Assembly (NCBI RefSeq): GCF_017377855.1
Contig: NZ_JAFREP010000021.1
Coordinates: forward strand, 1 to 64,000
From: Acanthopleuribacter pedis
GTDB lineage: Bacteria; Acidobacteriota; Holophagae; Acanthopleuribacterales; Acanthopleuribacteraceae
Direction of reading: 5' to 3'
DNA length: 64,000 nucleotides
In this document: positions 17,878 through 27,160 of the stretch, piece after piece
Layout: every line of letters begins with the position of its first letter
Numbering within the stretch: position 1 is the stretch's first letter
Notes under the pieces: generated by a model
What the model was told of the DNA's origin: nothing
What the model saw: only the letters and a program-made list of their open reading frames with translations
The model's database searches: none
Made by a program: the position numbers and the translations under genes

Positions 17878-18759
17878 ATGATTGTGGAAAAACAACGCAA
17901 AACCCTTCCCGGCATCCCCTTTCTTGCCATCACGATCACCAGCTTGATCGCCGTGTTCATCCTGTTTGTGACCGCCATCGGCAGCGGCGCCAAACCCATG
18001 GTGGTCCTCACCTTATTTTTGGGCCTTCTCAACATCAGTCTGTTCGCGGGCTTCTTTTACGTGGCCCCCAACCGCGGCAAGGTCCTCACCCTGTTTGGCA
18101 AATACAAGGGCACCTGCCGCGAGCCCGGCCTGCACTGGGCCAACATTTTCTTTGCCAAACAAGATGTGTCCCTGCGCGTTCACAACTTCGACACCAACCA
18201 CCTGAAAGTCAATGACCAGACGGGGAACCCCATTGAAATCGGCGCGGTCGTCGTGTGGCGCGTGGTCGACACGGCGGAGGCGGTGTTCGAGGTGGAGAAC
18301 TTCAGCAACTACGTGCATGTCCAGTCGGAGGCGGCCCTGCGTGGCCTGGCAACCCGCTATCCCTACGTTGCTTACGAGGAGGATACGGACAGCTTAACCG
18401 GCAACATGGAATCCATCTCGGAGCAACTGAAAGCGGAAATCCAAGAGCGTCTCGCCAAGGCGGGCGTCGATGTGCTCGAAGCCCGCATCAGCCACCTGGC
18501 CTACGCACCGGAAATCGCGGCGGCGATGTTGCAGCGGCAGCAAGCCTCGGCGGTGGTCGCGGCCCGGACGGAGATCGTCGAAGGCGCGGTGGGCATGGTT
18601 GAACTCGCGCTGCAACGCCTCAAAGACGACGGCATGGTTCAGCTCGACGCGGAGAAACAAGCGGCGATGGTCAGCAACCTGATGGTGGTACTGTGCAGTG
18701 ATCGCGCGGCCCAACCGGTGATCAACACGACCGCATCCCCGACGCCCCACCCGCGCTAG
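17878..18759 (+). CDS. SPFH/band 7 domain membrane protein
   Basis: The 293-residue protein has two N-terminal membrane helices (~13-34 and ~40-60). An SPFH domain follows from APNRGKVLTLFGKYKGTCRE through NPIEIGAVVVWRVVDTAEAV to the helical tail. The tail phrases EARISHLAYAPEIAAAMLQ and RQQASAVVAARTEIVEGAVG are characteristic of the bacterial SPFH/stomatin family related to prohibitins. The C-terminus (ALQRLKDDGMVQLDAEKQAA) would oligomerise. Such proteins form membrane microdomains and often assist membrane proteases. It stands alone with its own ribosome site (TAGGAGG) and terminator. The family call is firm; the partner is unknown. Confidence 0.9.
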   Translation: MIVEKQRKTLPGIPFLAITITSLIAVFILFVTAIGSGAKPMVVLTLFLGLLNISLFAGFFYVAPNRGKVLTLFGKYKGTCREPGLHWANIFFAKQDVSLRVHNFDTNHLKVNDQTGNPIEIGAVVVWRVVDTAEAVFEVENFSNYVHVQSEAALRGLATRYPYVAYEEDTDSLTGNMESISEQLKAEIQERLAKAGVDVLEARISHLAYAPEIAAAMLQRQQASAVVAARTEIVEGAVGMVELALQRLKDDGMVQLDAEKQAAMVSNLMVVLCSDRAAQPVINTTASPTPHPR

Positions 18760-18824
18760 CATCCCGCCGGTGAAACGAAGGTAACCAACGAGCATCTGTA
18801 AAAAAAACGAACACCTTAAAAACC

Positions 18825-18861
18825 AAGCCCCATGTCGGTATTCACCGCGTGGGGCTTTTTT
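18825..18861 (+). terminator. Rho-independent terminator
   Basis: The stem AAGCCCCA/TGGGGCTT is followed by a run of T residues, 65 bases after the SPFH gene. Confidence 0.85.
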
Positions 18862-19133
18862 CGTGTGTTGGGATTGGTGCTGCCTGAAGGAAGGGAAGGC
18901 ACCGGATTGACTGGTTAGGACCGAGACATGGGGTTTACCTCCGATGCCCGAAACTACGCCACGCCGTGATCCGCTTGGGCAAAAACACGTAACGCTGTCC
19001 CTGCTTGGCCGTGGATTGGTGATGAAGGGTATCGGTTCCGCCGCACACCGCGATCATGGTTGGGACCCTGACCGTCGCCGCCCGCGTCGCCTGTCCGTGT
19101 CCCATCCACAATCGCTCCGTTTCTTTTTTCTGG

Positions 19134-19940
19134 TTAGGAACCTCCGGCGGGCCGGAAGCCCTGGTCCTGCCAAGCCCTGACCGGCGCGTACACGTACCGG
19201 TAGGCGGAACGGCAGTACCTCGCGGGGTTGAAAAAACCGCCACCGCGCACCACGCGCTTGACGCCTTCGGGAGGACCCGAGGGGTCGATTAGCTCCTGAT
19301 CATCATAGGATCCATACCAATCCAAACACCATTCATCCACATTGCCGTGCATTTGGTACAAACCCCAGGGATTACACGGCAGCGCTTTCACCGCAACGGT
19401 TTCACCAGGGTATTCTTGATCTGGTTCGTCGGGCAGATAACGAAAATTTCCATTAAAATTAACCTGTTCGGTAGTGATCGTTTCACCAAAGGAAAACGGC
19501 GTGGTGGTTCCTGCACGACACGCGTACTCCCACTCCGCCTCGGTTGGTAATCGCAGAGGAAAATCGGGACACAAAACCTCCCATCGCACAAAGAATTCCG
19601 CCACATCGTCATAAGAAACGAATGCCACGGGAAATTGATCCTCGCGAAATTCACTGGGATTGGTTCCCATCACCGCGGACCACAAGACCTGCGGACAGGC
19701 GGTGTCGGCCAGCCAAAACCCACGGCTCAGGGTAATCTCTCGTTGGACCTCATCTTCACCGCGAAGGTGTTCCGTTTCCAGGGATCCCATGGTGAAACGA
19801 CCAGGCGGGCACCAGCGAAAGGTCTGTGCCACATCCTTCACCGCAACCGTCTGCCAAATCCCGTAGGCGTCCCGACCGTAGGCAACGGTGCTGGGATAAG
19901 GAAAATCGTCGGGCGGGGCTATCCGCCGAACCCGTGTCAC
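19134..19940 (-). CDS. SUMF1/formylglycine-enzyme-fold protein, paralog 1
   Basis: The protein has 268 residues if it starts at the GTG at 19940, which has GGAGGG seven bases upstream and aligns with the start of its paralog at 22988. The SUMF1 (FGE-sulfatase) fold is clear: FRWCPPGRFTMGS, RLPTEAEWEYACRAGTTTPF, NPWGLYQMHGNVDEWC and RVVRGGGFFNPARYCRSAYR. Most such proteins in bacteria are not true formylglycine generators; many act as binding or regulatory domains. No sulfatase gene is nearby. It is very similar to the gene at 22176-22988, so the two arose by recent duplication. No signal peptide is seen. Confidence 0.85.
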   Translation of the reverse strand: MTRVRRIAPPDDFPYPSTVAYGRDAYGIWQTVAVKDVAQTFRWCPPGRFTMGSLETEHLRGEDEVQREITLSRGFWLADTACPQVLWSAVMGTNPSEFREDQFPVAFVSYDDVAEFFVRWEVLCPDFPLRLPTEAEWEYACRAGTTTPFSFGETITTEQVNFNGNFRYLPDEPDQEYPGETVAVKALPCNPWGLYQMHGNVDEWCLDWYGSYDDQELIDPSGPPEGVKRVVRGGGFFNPARYCRSAYRYVYAPVRAWQDQGFRPAGGS

Positions 19941-20280
19941 CAAAACACCCTCCAAAAACGTCCGAGCAAGCCGGATCGCGGCCAGCCATGACAAAACGCG
20001 TAACGGATTCGCCACAAACCCACGGCCACCAAAAACCGGTCCATCCTCACACCACCCACCAAAAAGGCAATCAAAGGCGCCATCATCACAATAAAAAACC
20101 CAACCCAGTCATAGGGATTCATCTTAGGCCAATTCGACCCAAACCAGCACCAAAAACGCGAATCCGACACGGAACCAGTAATTCCCACCCCATTCCACGC
20201 CTGCATTGGGTGAAACCCACTTATTTGGTTAACGCATCAGTTTTGTGGATCTTCTCTCTTCGGTCTGTCTCTTCTGCAAA
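19941..20280. other. Intergenic, no gene seen
   Basis: The 340 bp between two minus-strand genes are moderately AT-rich. They hold short frames without ribosome sites and no clear terminator. Confidence 0.4.
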
Positions 20281-20823
20281 TTATTTCCTGAGTAAACAAA
20301 GTTTAATCGCTTGGGGATCATAAGAAAAAACAGAACCTTTAAGCTGCATGTTGCCTAATTCAATAGACACATCGTCTCCTACACCGAGTAAGGGAACCGT
20401 TCGCGAAACGCCGGTTTTTTGGCAGACAGCAACGAGAGGGTAGGTAAAAGCGCCGCTATTCCGTTCAGGATTGAAGTGTAGGATTACGCTCAGATCCTCA
20501 AAGACTTTGGGGGTACCCGCGTTCAAGGAAATGACTTCACAACCAGCTTCGTTGGGTAAAGGGGTACCCGCATCACCCGTCGTTTCCAGCCATGGTTTCT
20601 GACCCAAGGGCTTTTTGGCTTTTACGCTAAGTGAAGGCCGGTTTTGCGAGGATCCATCACGCGAAACAGGTGGTTTTATTTCAGACGGTGGTACCTCATA
20701 AGGATTCATGTAAATATAAAGGGTTACGCCTAAACTGAGCAAGCCGACCAAAGTGCCGAGTAGCACCCCAAGTCCACCCCACCAGGGGCGCGTCAATAAG
20801 TCTTTCGCAAGGTTCCATTTCAT
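20281..20823 (-). CDS. Membrane-anchored hypothetical protein
   Basis: The 180-residue protein has a short basic N-terminus and one membrane helix at ~19-39 (GLGVLLGTLVGLLSLGVTLY). A Pro/Ser-rich linker (~40-85) and a ~95-residue beta-rich domain (VISLNAGTPKVFEDLSVILH) with three cysteines follow. I do not recognise the domain. It begins 13 bases after the CsgG-like gene and is surely in the same operon. The base composition of both genes is lower in GC than their neighbours, which suggests joint acquisition. Confidence 0.65.
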   Translation of the reverse strand: MKWNLAKDLLTRPWWGGLGVLLGTLVGLLSLGVTLYIYMNPYEVPPSEIKPPVSRDGSSQNRPSLSVKAKKPLGQKPWLETTGDAGTPLPNEAGCEVISLNAGTPKVFEDLSVILHFNPERNSGAFTYPLVAVCQKTGVSRTVPLLGVGDDVSIELGNMQLKGSVFSYDPQAIKLCLLRK

Positions 20824-20836
20824 TGCTTTCCCCTAC

Positions 20837-21757
20837 TTACTGGTCAACCCTGATATTACGAAATTGAATTTTGTAATCTGCATTTTCTAATTTATACCGA
20901 AGCTCTAGCACTCTTAATAATTTGGAATCTTTAACGCCGTTCCCAAATACAACGGAAACTCTGGTGGGTACACCTGTTATCAAATTGAAGTTAAACCAAC
21001 CAGACCTCCAGACCCCACCACCATTAACAAAATCGGTACTCTTAGACGAATGTCCAACTTGGTTTGTCATCACTGAATGGCTTCGGTAAAAACCTATGTT
21101 CTTATCTTCGGACATATTCGTCAGCAAAACATCACACCGAATATTTTTTCCCTGAACACGGCACTTCTGGATCTGAAAATGAACCTGGTTTTGCGTACCT
21201 TCGGTGACGGTCTCTTGTGGAATGACATAGGTTTCCCCTCGATCATCGGTAATTTCCGGTATGTCCTTTGGCACCAAAATGCTTTTGATATCTTCCGTTT
21301 TTGGCAACTTCTGAGACACAGAACACAAGCTCTCCGCGGTTTCAACATGAATCACTTGAACCGTAACCAAGATAAATTCACCGAACTCACGGTATTTACC
21401 CACAACCAACGCATCAATTGAAGAAAACTTACCAAGCTTTTTTTGGTTCTCAGGATCCATCAAACCACTCAATTTCAGTTTATGTTCCTTGAGAATCAAA
21501 TCAAACTGGGTACGCGTTACCGTATCAATATCGGTTTTTTGCTGAATAACTTCTAAAATCAGCTCTGGAACGATTTGCGCAAACTCAGTCGGTCCTTCCG
21601 AACTCTGTAGATCCAGCAGCGAAATTTTTTCTACTTTCTTTTTTTCATCAATACAGGTCGCAAGCTGAGTGCCAATAGCGCGACTTACGTCAAAGAAATC
21701 TTGACCCTGAAGCGCTGATAATGAAAGCAAACAAGAAACAAAAATCACCCGAAACAT
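20837..21757 (-). CDS. CsgG/FlgO-like exported protein
   Basis: The protein has 306 residues from the ATG at 21757 (GAGG upstream), giving a signal peptide MFRVIFVSCLLSLSALQGQ; longer in-frame starts back to 21868 lack one. Residues ~20-150 fit the CsgG/FlgO fold: KISLLDLQSSEG, ELILEVIQQKTDIDTVTRTQ, LKLSGLMDPENQKKLGKFSS and ALVVGKYREFGEFILVTVQV. In that family this domain forms a periplasmic ring or outer-membrane-associated assembly. There is no lipobox cysteine. The C-terminal ~150 residues (FQIQKCRVQGKNIRCDVLLT) are a separate unassigned beta domain. It is the first gene of a two-gene operon with a membrane-anchored partner. The precise role is unknown. Confidence 0.65.
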   Translation of the reverse strand: MFRVIFVSCLLSLSALQGQDFFDVSRAIGTQLATCIDEKKKVEKISLLDLQSSEGPTEFAQIVPELILEVIQQKTDIDTVTRTQFDLILKEHKLKLSGLMDPENQKKLGKFSSIDALVVGKYREFGEFILVTVQVIHVETAESLCSVSQKLPKTEDIKSILVPKDIPEITDDRGETYVIPQETVTEGTQNQVHFQIQKCRVQGKNIRCDVLLTNMSEDKNIGFYRSHSVMTNQVGHSSKSTDFVNGGGVWRSGWFNFNLITGVPTRVSVVFGNGVKDSKLLRVLELRYKLENADYKIQFRNIRVDQ

Positions 21758-22175
21758 GTTCCAACCTCTTCTCTGTTTCATTCCGAACAACATACCAAAG
21801 ATCCAAATCAATATTTTCAATTTCTCAAAAACTTTTTCGAAATCCGCCAACGAGGCAACGGTTATCATTCACTTCTCCCCCAACCCAAGGAAGTGCGCGC
21901 TAATAAAGCGCTTTCAACGCACCCACCCAATCGCCCTGAATGCGCTTTTTTAAACCAAGACCCTTTTCCAATTAAAGAACGTTACCATTCGGGTCGAATG
22001 CCGGCGGCCAACCAAAAAACTTTGGTTCTCACCCGTAAACCGTCCCTGACTACAAGGCGCAGTCCCACAAAAAAAAGGACATACGAACCCATTAATAGAA
22101 CGATAAAACCAAACCCTTAATGGTTAACCAAACGCGAACCAAACATGATGGGGCGTGTTACATCGCATTCTTTGG
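21758..22175. other. Intergenic, no gene seen
   Basis: 418 bp of AT-rich sequence between the end of a SUMF1 gene and the start of the CsgG-like gene. Short frames lack ribosome sites. It probably holds the promoter of the CsgG-like operon. Confidence 0.4.
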
Positions 22176-22988
22176 TTAAGAACCTCCGGCGGGCCGGAAG
22201 CCCTGGCTCCGCCAAGTCCCGCCTGGGTCGCCCGCGCTCCGGTAGGCGGAACGGCAGCCCCCCGCACTGCCGTCGAAGCCGCCACCGCGTACCACGCGCA
22301 GGCCGCCCTCGGGAGGACCCGAGGGGTCGATTAGCTCCTGATCATCATTGGATCCATACCAATCCGAACAGCATTCATCCACATTGCCGTGCCTTTGGTA
22401 CAAACCCCATGGATTACACGGCAGCGCTTTCACAGCAACGGTTTCACCACGGTATTCTTGATCTGGTTCGTCGGGCAGATAGCGAGCGCCTCCATAAAAA
22501 TTTACTTGTTCGGTATTGATCGTTTCACCGAAGGAAAACGGCGTGGTGGTTCCTGCACGACACGCGTACTCCCACTCCGCCTCGGTTGGTAATCGCAATG
22601 GAAAATCGGGACACAAAACCCGCCATCGCCCAAAAAATTCCGTCAGATCGTCATAAGAAACGGATGCCACGGGGAATTGATCCCCGCGAAATCCAGTGGG
22701 GTTGGTTCCCATCACCACGGACCACAAGGCCTGGGGACAGGCGGTATCGGCGAGCCAAAACCCACGGCTCAGGGTAATTTCTCGTTGGACCTCATCTTCA
22801 CCGCGATGCCGTTCCGTTGCAGGGGATCCCATGGTGAAACGACCGGGTGAGCACCAGCGAAAGGTTTGTTCCACATCCTTCACCGCAATCGTCTGCCAAA
22901 TCCCATAGGCGTCCCGTCCGTAAGCTTGGGTACTGGGATAAGGGAAGTCGTCGGGCGGGGCGATTCCCCGCGGTGGGATTTGGGTCAT
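22176..22988 (-). CDS. SUMF1/formylglycine-enzyme-fold protein, paralog 2
   Basis: The 270-residue protein is collinear with the gene at 19134-19940 and near-identical over most of its length, for example RLPTEAEWEYACRAGTTTPF. Differences cluster near the ligand-facing C-terminus (GNVDECCSDWYG instead of GNVDEWCLDWYG, and GGFDGSAGGCRSAYRSAG). Its ATG lies one base after the epmB stop codon (TGA-C-ATG), so translation is coupled to epmB. No signal peptide is seen. Its function is unknown; a link to protein modification is suggested only by position. Confidence 0.85.
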   Translation of the reverse strand: MTQIPPRGIAPPDDFPYPSTQAYGRDAYGIWQTIAVKDVEQTFRWCSPGRFTMGSPATERHRGEDEVQREITLSRGFWLADTACPQALWSVVMGTNPTGFRGDQFPVASVSYDDLTEFFGRWRVLCPDFPLRLPTEAEWEYACRAGTTTPFSFGETINTEQVNFYGGARYLPDEPDQEYRGETVAVKALPCNPWGLYQRHGNVDECCSDWYGSNDDQELIDPSGPPEGGLRVVRGGGFDGSAGGCRSAYRSAGDPGGTWRSQGFRPAGGS

Positions 22989-22989
22989 G

Positions 22990-24099
22990 TCAGCACCAGT
23001 CCTGGTACACGCTTAGACGGCCGTCCGGGTGTTGGTAGCGGTAGGTGCCGTCGGCTTGGCGTTCCATGGCCGCGACGGGGATTTTGCCGGTGCCGTCGGG
23101 GAGGTCGATCACGTAACGCGGGTTTTGCTCGGGGTCGAGGGTTTGGGTCATGGCGGTGTACAAGCGGCGGCCTTGTTCGATGGAGACGCGGAACGGGGCG
23201 TTGCCCGCCACGCGGTCCGGGTGGTGCAGGTAGCGTGGTTTCACGCCGGCGGCGGCCAGGCCTTGCCACAAGGCCTGTTGCGCGGCGAGGCTGTCGTTGA
23301 CGCCCTGTAGCAGAACCGCCTGGTTTTCAACTTGGACGCCCGCCGCTTGCAACCGCGCAACCGCGGCCAGGCTTTGCGGGGTTTGTTCGTCGCGGTGGTT
23401 GAAGTGGCAGACGAGGCGCAGCGGCAGGCGGCCCTGCAACGCCGCGGTTAAACCAGTCGTCACCCGCGCGGGGTAATGGACCGGGGCGCGGCTGTGGATG
23501 CGCCAGTGGGTGACGGAAGGAATGGTTTCCAGCTCGGACCGAACCCAAGCCAGGTGTTCGTCCGTTAGGGTCAGCGGATCGCCGCCGCTGAGGATCGGTT
23601 CTTTGATGTCGGGATTGGCACGCAGGAAATCGAAAATGCACCGCCAATCGGCGCGGCTCAACTCCATCGCCCGCGCGACGGGTTCCTCGCGTCGGAAGCA
23701 AAACCGGCAGTAGAAATGGCATTTCTTGGTGGCGAGGATGATGACGCGGTCGGCGTGTTTTTGGACCACGAAGGGAACGGGCCGTTGTCGGCGGTCGGCA
23801 ATGGGGTCGGCGATGTCGCCCTGATCCTGCACTAACTCGGTGAGGCGGGGCCGACCCATGCGCGCCACGGCGGAGTCGGGACCCTGCTGTTCGGCGAGGT
23901 CGAGGTAGTAACGGGGCCATTGAACGGGAAACACACGGCGCACCTGGTCAGTGACCTCGGCGGGCACGTCCAGAACACGGTTGATGTCGGGACGCGGCGC
24001 AAAACCCTCGGCGGCCGGGGTCGTGGACGCCGCCGCATCGGCCGATTCGGCTTGGCGATCGGCAACGGCGTGAAGGGACGAAAAAGACGGGTTAGCCAT
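22990..24099 (-). CDS. epmB: EF-P lysine 2,3-aminomutase-type radical SAM enzyme
   Basis: The 369-residue protein starts at the ATG at 24099 with GAGG upstream. The radical-SAM cysteines are Cys127-x3-Cys131-x2-Cys134 (KKCHFYCRFCF), followed by EPILSGGDPLTLTDEHLAWV, RIHSRAPVHYPARVT and PRYLHHPDRVAGNAPFRVS. These are hallmarks of the KamA/EpmB family, which uses PLP and S-adenosylmethionine to move the amino group of lysine from C2 to C3. EpmB is preferred over catabolic KamA because efp and epmA lie 2.5 kb away and no lysine fermentation genes are present. In the known pathway EpmB makes (R)-beta-lysine, EpmA ligates it to EF-P. The first ~55 residues are a variable leader. It is followed without a gap by a SUMF1-domain gene. 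Confidence 0.85.
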   Translation of the reverse strand: MANPSFSSLHAVADRQAESADAAASTTPAAEGFAPRPDINRVLDVPAEVTDQVRRVFPVQWPRYYLDLAEQQGPDSAVARMGRPRLTELVQDQGDIADPIADRRQRPVPFVVQKHADRVIILATKKCHFYCRFCFRREEPVARAMELSRADWRCIFDFLRANPDIKEPILSGGDPLTLTDEHLAWVRSELETIPSVTHWRIHSRAPVHYPARVTTGLTAALQGRLPLRLVCHFNHRDEQTPQSLAAVARLQAAGVQVENQAVLLQGVNDSLAAQQALWQGLAAAGVKPRYLHHPDRVAGNAPFRVSIEQGRRLYTAMTQTLDPEQNPRYVIDLPDGTGKIPVAAMERQADGTYRYQHPDGRLSVYQDWC

Positions 24100-24350
24100 G
24101 GTTTTCCTCGGAACAAAACGGGGTCGGTGTGTCGCAAAACACACGGTGACGTATCTTACCCGAGCACAGCCCGGCGCGTCAGAATCATTTTTTGGGCTAC
24201 TCGCCCAAGACGGAGGCGGCTAAAATGAAGGGAACGGTCCCACGGCTGTGCGCGGTGTTTTTTCCAACAGGGTAAAGCACTGCATCCGTGCCTTTTACAC
24301 CGCTTGTTTGCGCGGCGGGACCGTTTGACAAACCAATAAGGGAGGGACCT

Positions 24351-25634
24351 ATGCGCGACCCGTCGTCGGACACTCAAGCGCCACCACCACGGACGGAACC
24401 CTCCCAAACACCGCCCAACAAAGCGGCCAAACGGCGTCCCAGGCGGCGACGCAAGCCAAAGGCGACACCGGCCGCCACCCCTCAATCCCTGGAAAACCTG
24501 CTGATTGAAACGGTGCGGGCCAAATACCAAGCCATGTTCGGGAAAGCGGCCAACGACATACCCATCGACCTCAATTTAAGCTTTCAGGTGGTCCCCGGCG
24601 ATCCGTGGCGGCTCGATTTTGATCCCCCGCTTGAAGAACAACTGGGCGATGTTTTGGAACAACACGAGGCCCGCCAGTCCTGCTTCACCCAGGGACGGGT
24701 TTACTGCTTCCAGTGTGATGCGGCGGATTGTGACCATGGGGTGCCGGGTTCACCGAGCGAGGTATTCGCGGGTTACGATCCGGTGGGCCAACCGCGCTGG
24801 TGCGACATGGCGCAATTCCTTCTGGACTTGAAGGACGAGCGGGTCGACCAGCTTTACCGCGAGAACGGTCAGGTGGTGGCCCGGCAACTGGCGGGCCACC
24901 ATCTCAAAAACCGCCAGCTCTCGCCCTTTGGCAAGTCTTCCAAACGGTTTTCCTTAATCGGTCAGGTCATCTTGGGGTATCTCAGCATGGTGGGTCACGG
25001 CGGCGAGCGGGAGCGCCTGGCGATCAGCTTCCAGGCGGTGGAGTCGCGCACGCCACAGGGTCTGATCCGGCTCCATTTGAATGTGGTCATGCACGGCGAG
25101 GACCGCGACGAGTTGGAAACCCGACTGGAGGAGCAATACGGCTGGATCCGCCGGGCGCGGCGCCAGGCGGAAGAACGTCTGGCCGGGCTGGAGCAACAGT
25201 TGGCGCAGCTCAAAAAGAAAGGGAGCGGCGTGAAACCGCGCCAGTTGTTGCGCCAGGTGCCCGAAATCTTGCAACAACTGCGGCAACAGCTCCAGCAGGG
25301 ATACCGGCAGCGGCAGCGGCGCACCAAACATGCGGAGGAACGGCGCGCGTTGTTGCGGCCGATTGACAAGGCGATGGCGGACGTGGAAACGGCGCGAATG
25401 GAAGATTTTTTCTTCGATACACGCGAGGAGACGGTGATCCTGCGCGGCAGGCGCGGTCGGTGTCACGTGTTCACCCAGGCGGGCAAACACGTGACCAGTT
25501 TCGTGATCGGCGAAAACGCGACCCACGGCCGTTTCCGCCGCGGGCGCTGGGAACCGATGGACCAAAACCAGTGTGAATCCTTTTTAACCACCTTGGCCCG
25601 GCTGGGTTCCGGGGGAAGCTCGGCCTCGGGATAG
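24351..25634 (+). CDS. Uncharacterised protein with Cys cluster and coiled coil
   Basis: The protein has 427 residues. The ATG at 24351 follows GGGAGGG; upstream in-frame ATGs are rejected. The N-terminal ~45 residues are Pro/Arg/Lys-rich (KAAKRRPRRRRKPKA) and could bind nucleic acid. Residues ~50-180 contain four cysteines, Cys111, Cys119-x2-Cys122-x4-Cys127 (VYCFQCDAADCDHG), which could bind zinc. A long charged coiled coil spans ~250-345 (RRQAEERLAGLEQQLAQLKK). The C-terminal ~80 residues include FFFDTREETVILRGRRGRCH. I do not recognise the family. It is divergent from epmB and has no operon partner. Confidence 0.65.
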   Translation: MRDPSSDTQAPPPRTEPSQTPPNKAAKRRPRRRRKPKATPAATPQSLENLLIETVRAKYQAMFGKAANDIPIDLNLSFQVVPGDPWRLDFDPPLEEQLGDVLEQHEARQSCFTQGRVYCFQCDAADCDHGVPGSPSEVFAGYDPVGQPRWCDMAQFLLDLKDERVDQLYRENGQVVARQLAGHHLKNRQLSPFGKSSKRFSLIGQVILGYLSMVGHGGERERLAISFQAVESRTPQGLIRLHLNVVMHGEDRDELETRLEEQYGWIRRARRQAEERLAGLEQQLAQLKKKGSGVKPRQLLRQVPEILQQLRQQLQQGYRQRQRRTKHAEERRALLRPIDKAMADVETARMEDFFFDTREETVILRGRRGRCHVFTQAGKHVTSFVIGENATHGRFRRGRWEPMDQNQCESFLTTLARLGSGGSSASG

Positions 25635-25685
25635 GGTTCAGGGTTGTTCCGTCCGTGAACCCCGAGCCCCTAGGATGCGTGCAGC

Positions 25686-26285
25686 GTGGCCGGGCGCAGC
25701 CCGGCGTTCATGCGTCCCCGTTTTTTGCGGCGCGCCGGGTCGAGGTCACAACCAAATAGGAATCGTACCGAATCAACCGAGGGTGCCATGCTTGGATGGG
25801 GGCGATCCGGCGTTGGGATTGTTGGCGTGGATGATCCCGGTGCCATTGGATATTGGCGGGGATGATCAAACGGGCGTTGCAGTTGATGGTTCTGTGACCG
25901 ACGCCTTCAGCGTCTGCACGACGGGAACCCCCATGGACCCAGAGCAATCGGTTGTTCCACAACCGCTTGATCTGGGCTGAAATCACCGGCGCCCTCGGCG
26001 CCTTTGCGCCTTCAGCGCAGCCGGTTGTCGCGCGCCTCCGGCGCACGGTTCAAATTTTTTTGTGGTCCACGGATTTCGGCGTGCGAACCCTTCCGGGGTT
26101 CGCCGGGTCAGCCCCATCCAAACATTGTTTCCTCGGGCGATCCGGCGCGGCGATTCGACCGGAATGTGCCCCGCCAACAATCGATTGGACCGGGATCATC
26201 CACGCGGGGTTGTGGATCCGTAACGCCTGGGGTGTCGGCCCCTCCAGGGAGCTTCCAGGGTGGCCGGGCTGCGCCCGGCGTTCAT
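25686..26285. repeat. Non-coding region with direct and inverted repeats
   Basis: The 26-bp phrase beginning GTGGCCGGGC and ending GGCGTTCAT occurs at 25686-25711 and again at 26260-26285; its core GCCGGGC-GCA-GCCCGGC is itself palindromic. Between them, GCGTGGATGATCCCGGT (25825-25841) has a perfect inverted copy at 26189-26205, with weaker pairing extending the arms to ~37 bp. No gene is supported between 25635 and 26582. It looks like a decayed palindromic mobile element. Confidence 0.7.
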
Positions 26286-26582
26286 TCGAAGCACAGCCCG
26301 TGGTTGGGGTTGGGCGGCCCTCGTTGGGGCGTGCAGGATCACCGCGTGCGCGGCCCAGAATAAAACAAACCCAATCCCAACAGCCCACCATCTAAAAAAG
26401 AAATAGATTCTTGGGTTCCACAGGGTCATTTGCTATGCTGCTAGATTGGGTAGTTCATCGCAATCACGAGCCTTGGGTCACCACGCGGCTACCCGCCCGG
26501 TTTTTGCCGGGTTCGACGCGGCAGGTTCGTTTCGCTTCGCTATTTCCGCGTTCCATTTTTTTAAGAGAAGGGTTCTCACGGC

Positions 26583-27158
26583 ATGATTAAGACCGACCAA
26601 TTTAGAAAACGTTTAAAGATTGAAATTAACAACGAGCCATACGTCATGTTGGACGTCGACTTTGTGCGTCCCGGCAAAGGCCAGGGTTTTGTGCGCACCA
26701 AGCTGAAGAACTTGATGACCGGTTCTACTACCGAACGGACCTTTAAATCGAACGAAACCGCCAAACCGGCGACGGTCAACGACTACGACATGCAGTTCCT
26801 CTACAACGACGGCGACGGCTACACCTTCATGAACATGGAAACCTACGATCAGGTGTCCATCATGGAAGACGTTCTGGCCGATGCGGTGAACTACCTGTAC
26901 GAGAACATGGAAGTCAACGTTTCCTTTTACAACGACATGCCAATCAGCGTAGAAGTCCCCAACTTTGTCGAGATGGAAATTACCGATTGCGAACCCGGCA
27001 TTAAAGGCAACTCGGCCACCAACACGCTGAAACCGGCCGTGGTCAGCAGTGGTTACCGCTTGAACGTTCCCCTGTTCATCGACCAAAACGAGTGGATTCG
27101 CATCGACACCCGCGACGGCAGTTACGTGGAACGCTGCAAAAGACCCGAGGGTCGCTAA
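26583..27158 (+). CDS. efp: Translation elongation factor P
   Basis: The 191-residue protein, slightly longer than the usual ~188, shows the three EF-P domains. The N-terminal KOW-like domain has the modification loop RPGKGQGF with Lys32 at the tip, where E. coli EF-P carries beta-lysine on Lys34. It continues with FVRTKLKNLMTG and MQFLYNDGDGYTFMNMETYD, and ends with an OB domain (VPLFIDQNEWIRIDTRDGSY). EF-P relieves ribosome stalling at polyproline. Lys at the tip plus neighbouring epmA and epmB indicate the beta-lysylation type rather than the rhamnose (Arg) type. It is followed by a terminator-like hairpin and then epmA. Confidence 0.97.
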   Translation: MIKTDQFRKRLKIEINNEPYVMLDVDFVRPGKGQGFVRTKLKNLMTGSTTERTFKSNETAKPATVNDYDMQFLYNDGDGYTFMNMETYDQVSIMEDVLADAVNYLYENMEVNVSFYNDMPISVEVPNFVEMEITDCEPGIKGNSATNTLKPAVVSSGYRLNVPLFIDQNEWIRIDTRDGSYVERCKRPEGR

Positions 27159-27160
27159 GC

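Noticed and set aside
22990..24099. Catabolic lysine 2,3-aminomutase (kamA)
   Set aside because: No lysine fermentation genes nearby, whereas efp and epmA are; EpmB fits better, though enzyme assays would be needed for certainty.
25634..25662. Terminator after the Cys-cluster protein gene
   Set aside because: GGGTTCA/TGAACCC forms a stem but there is no T-run after it.
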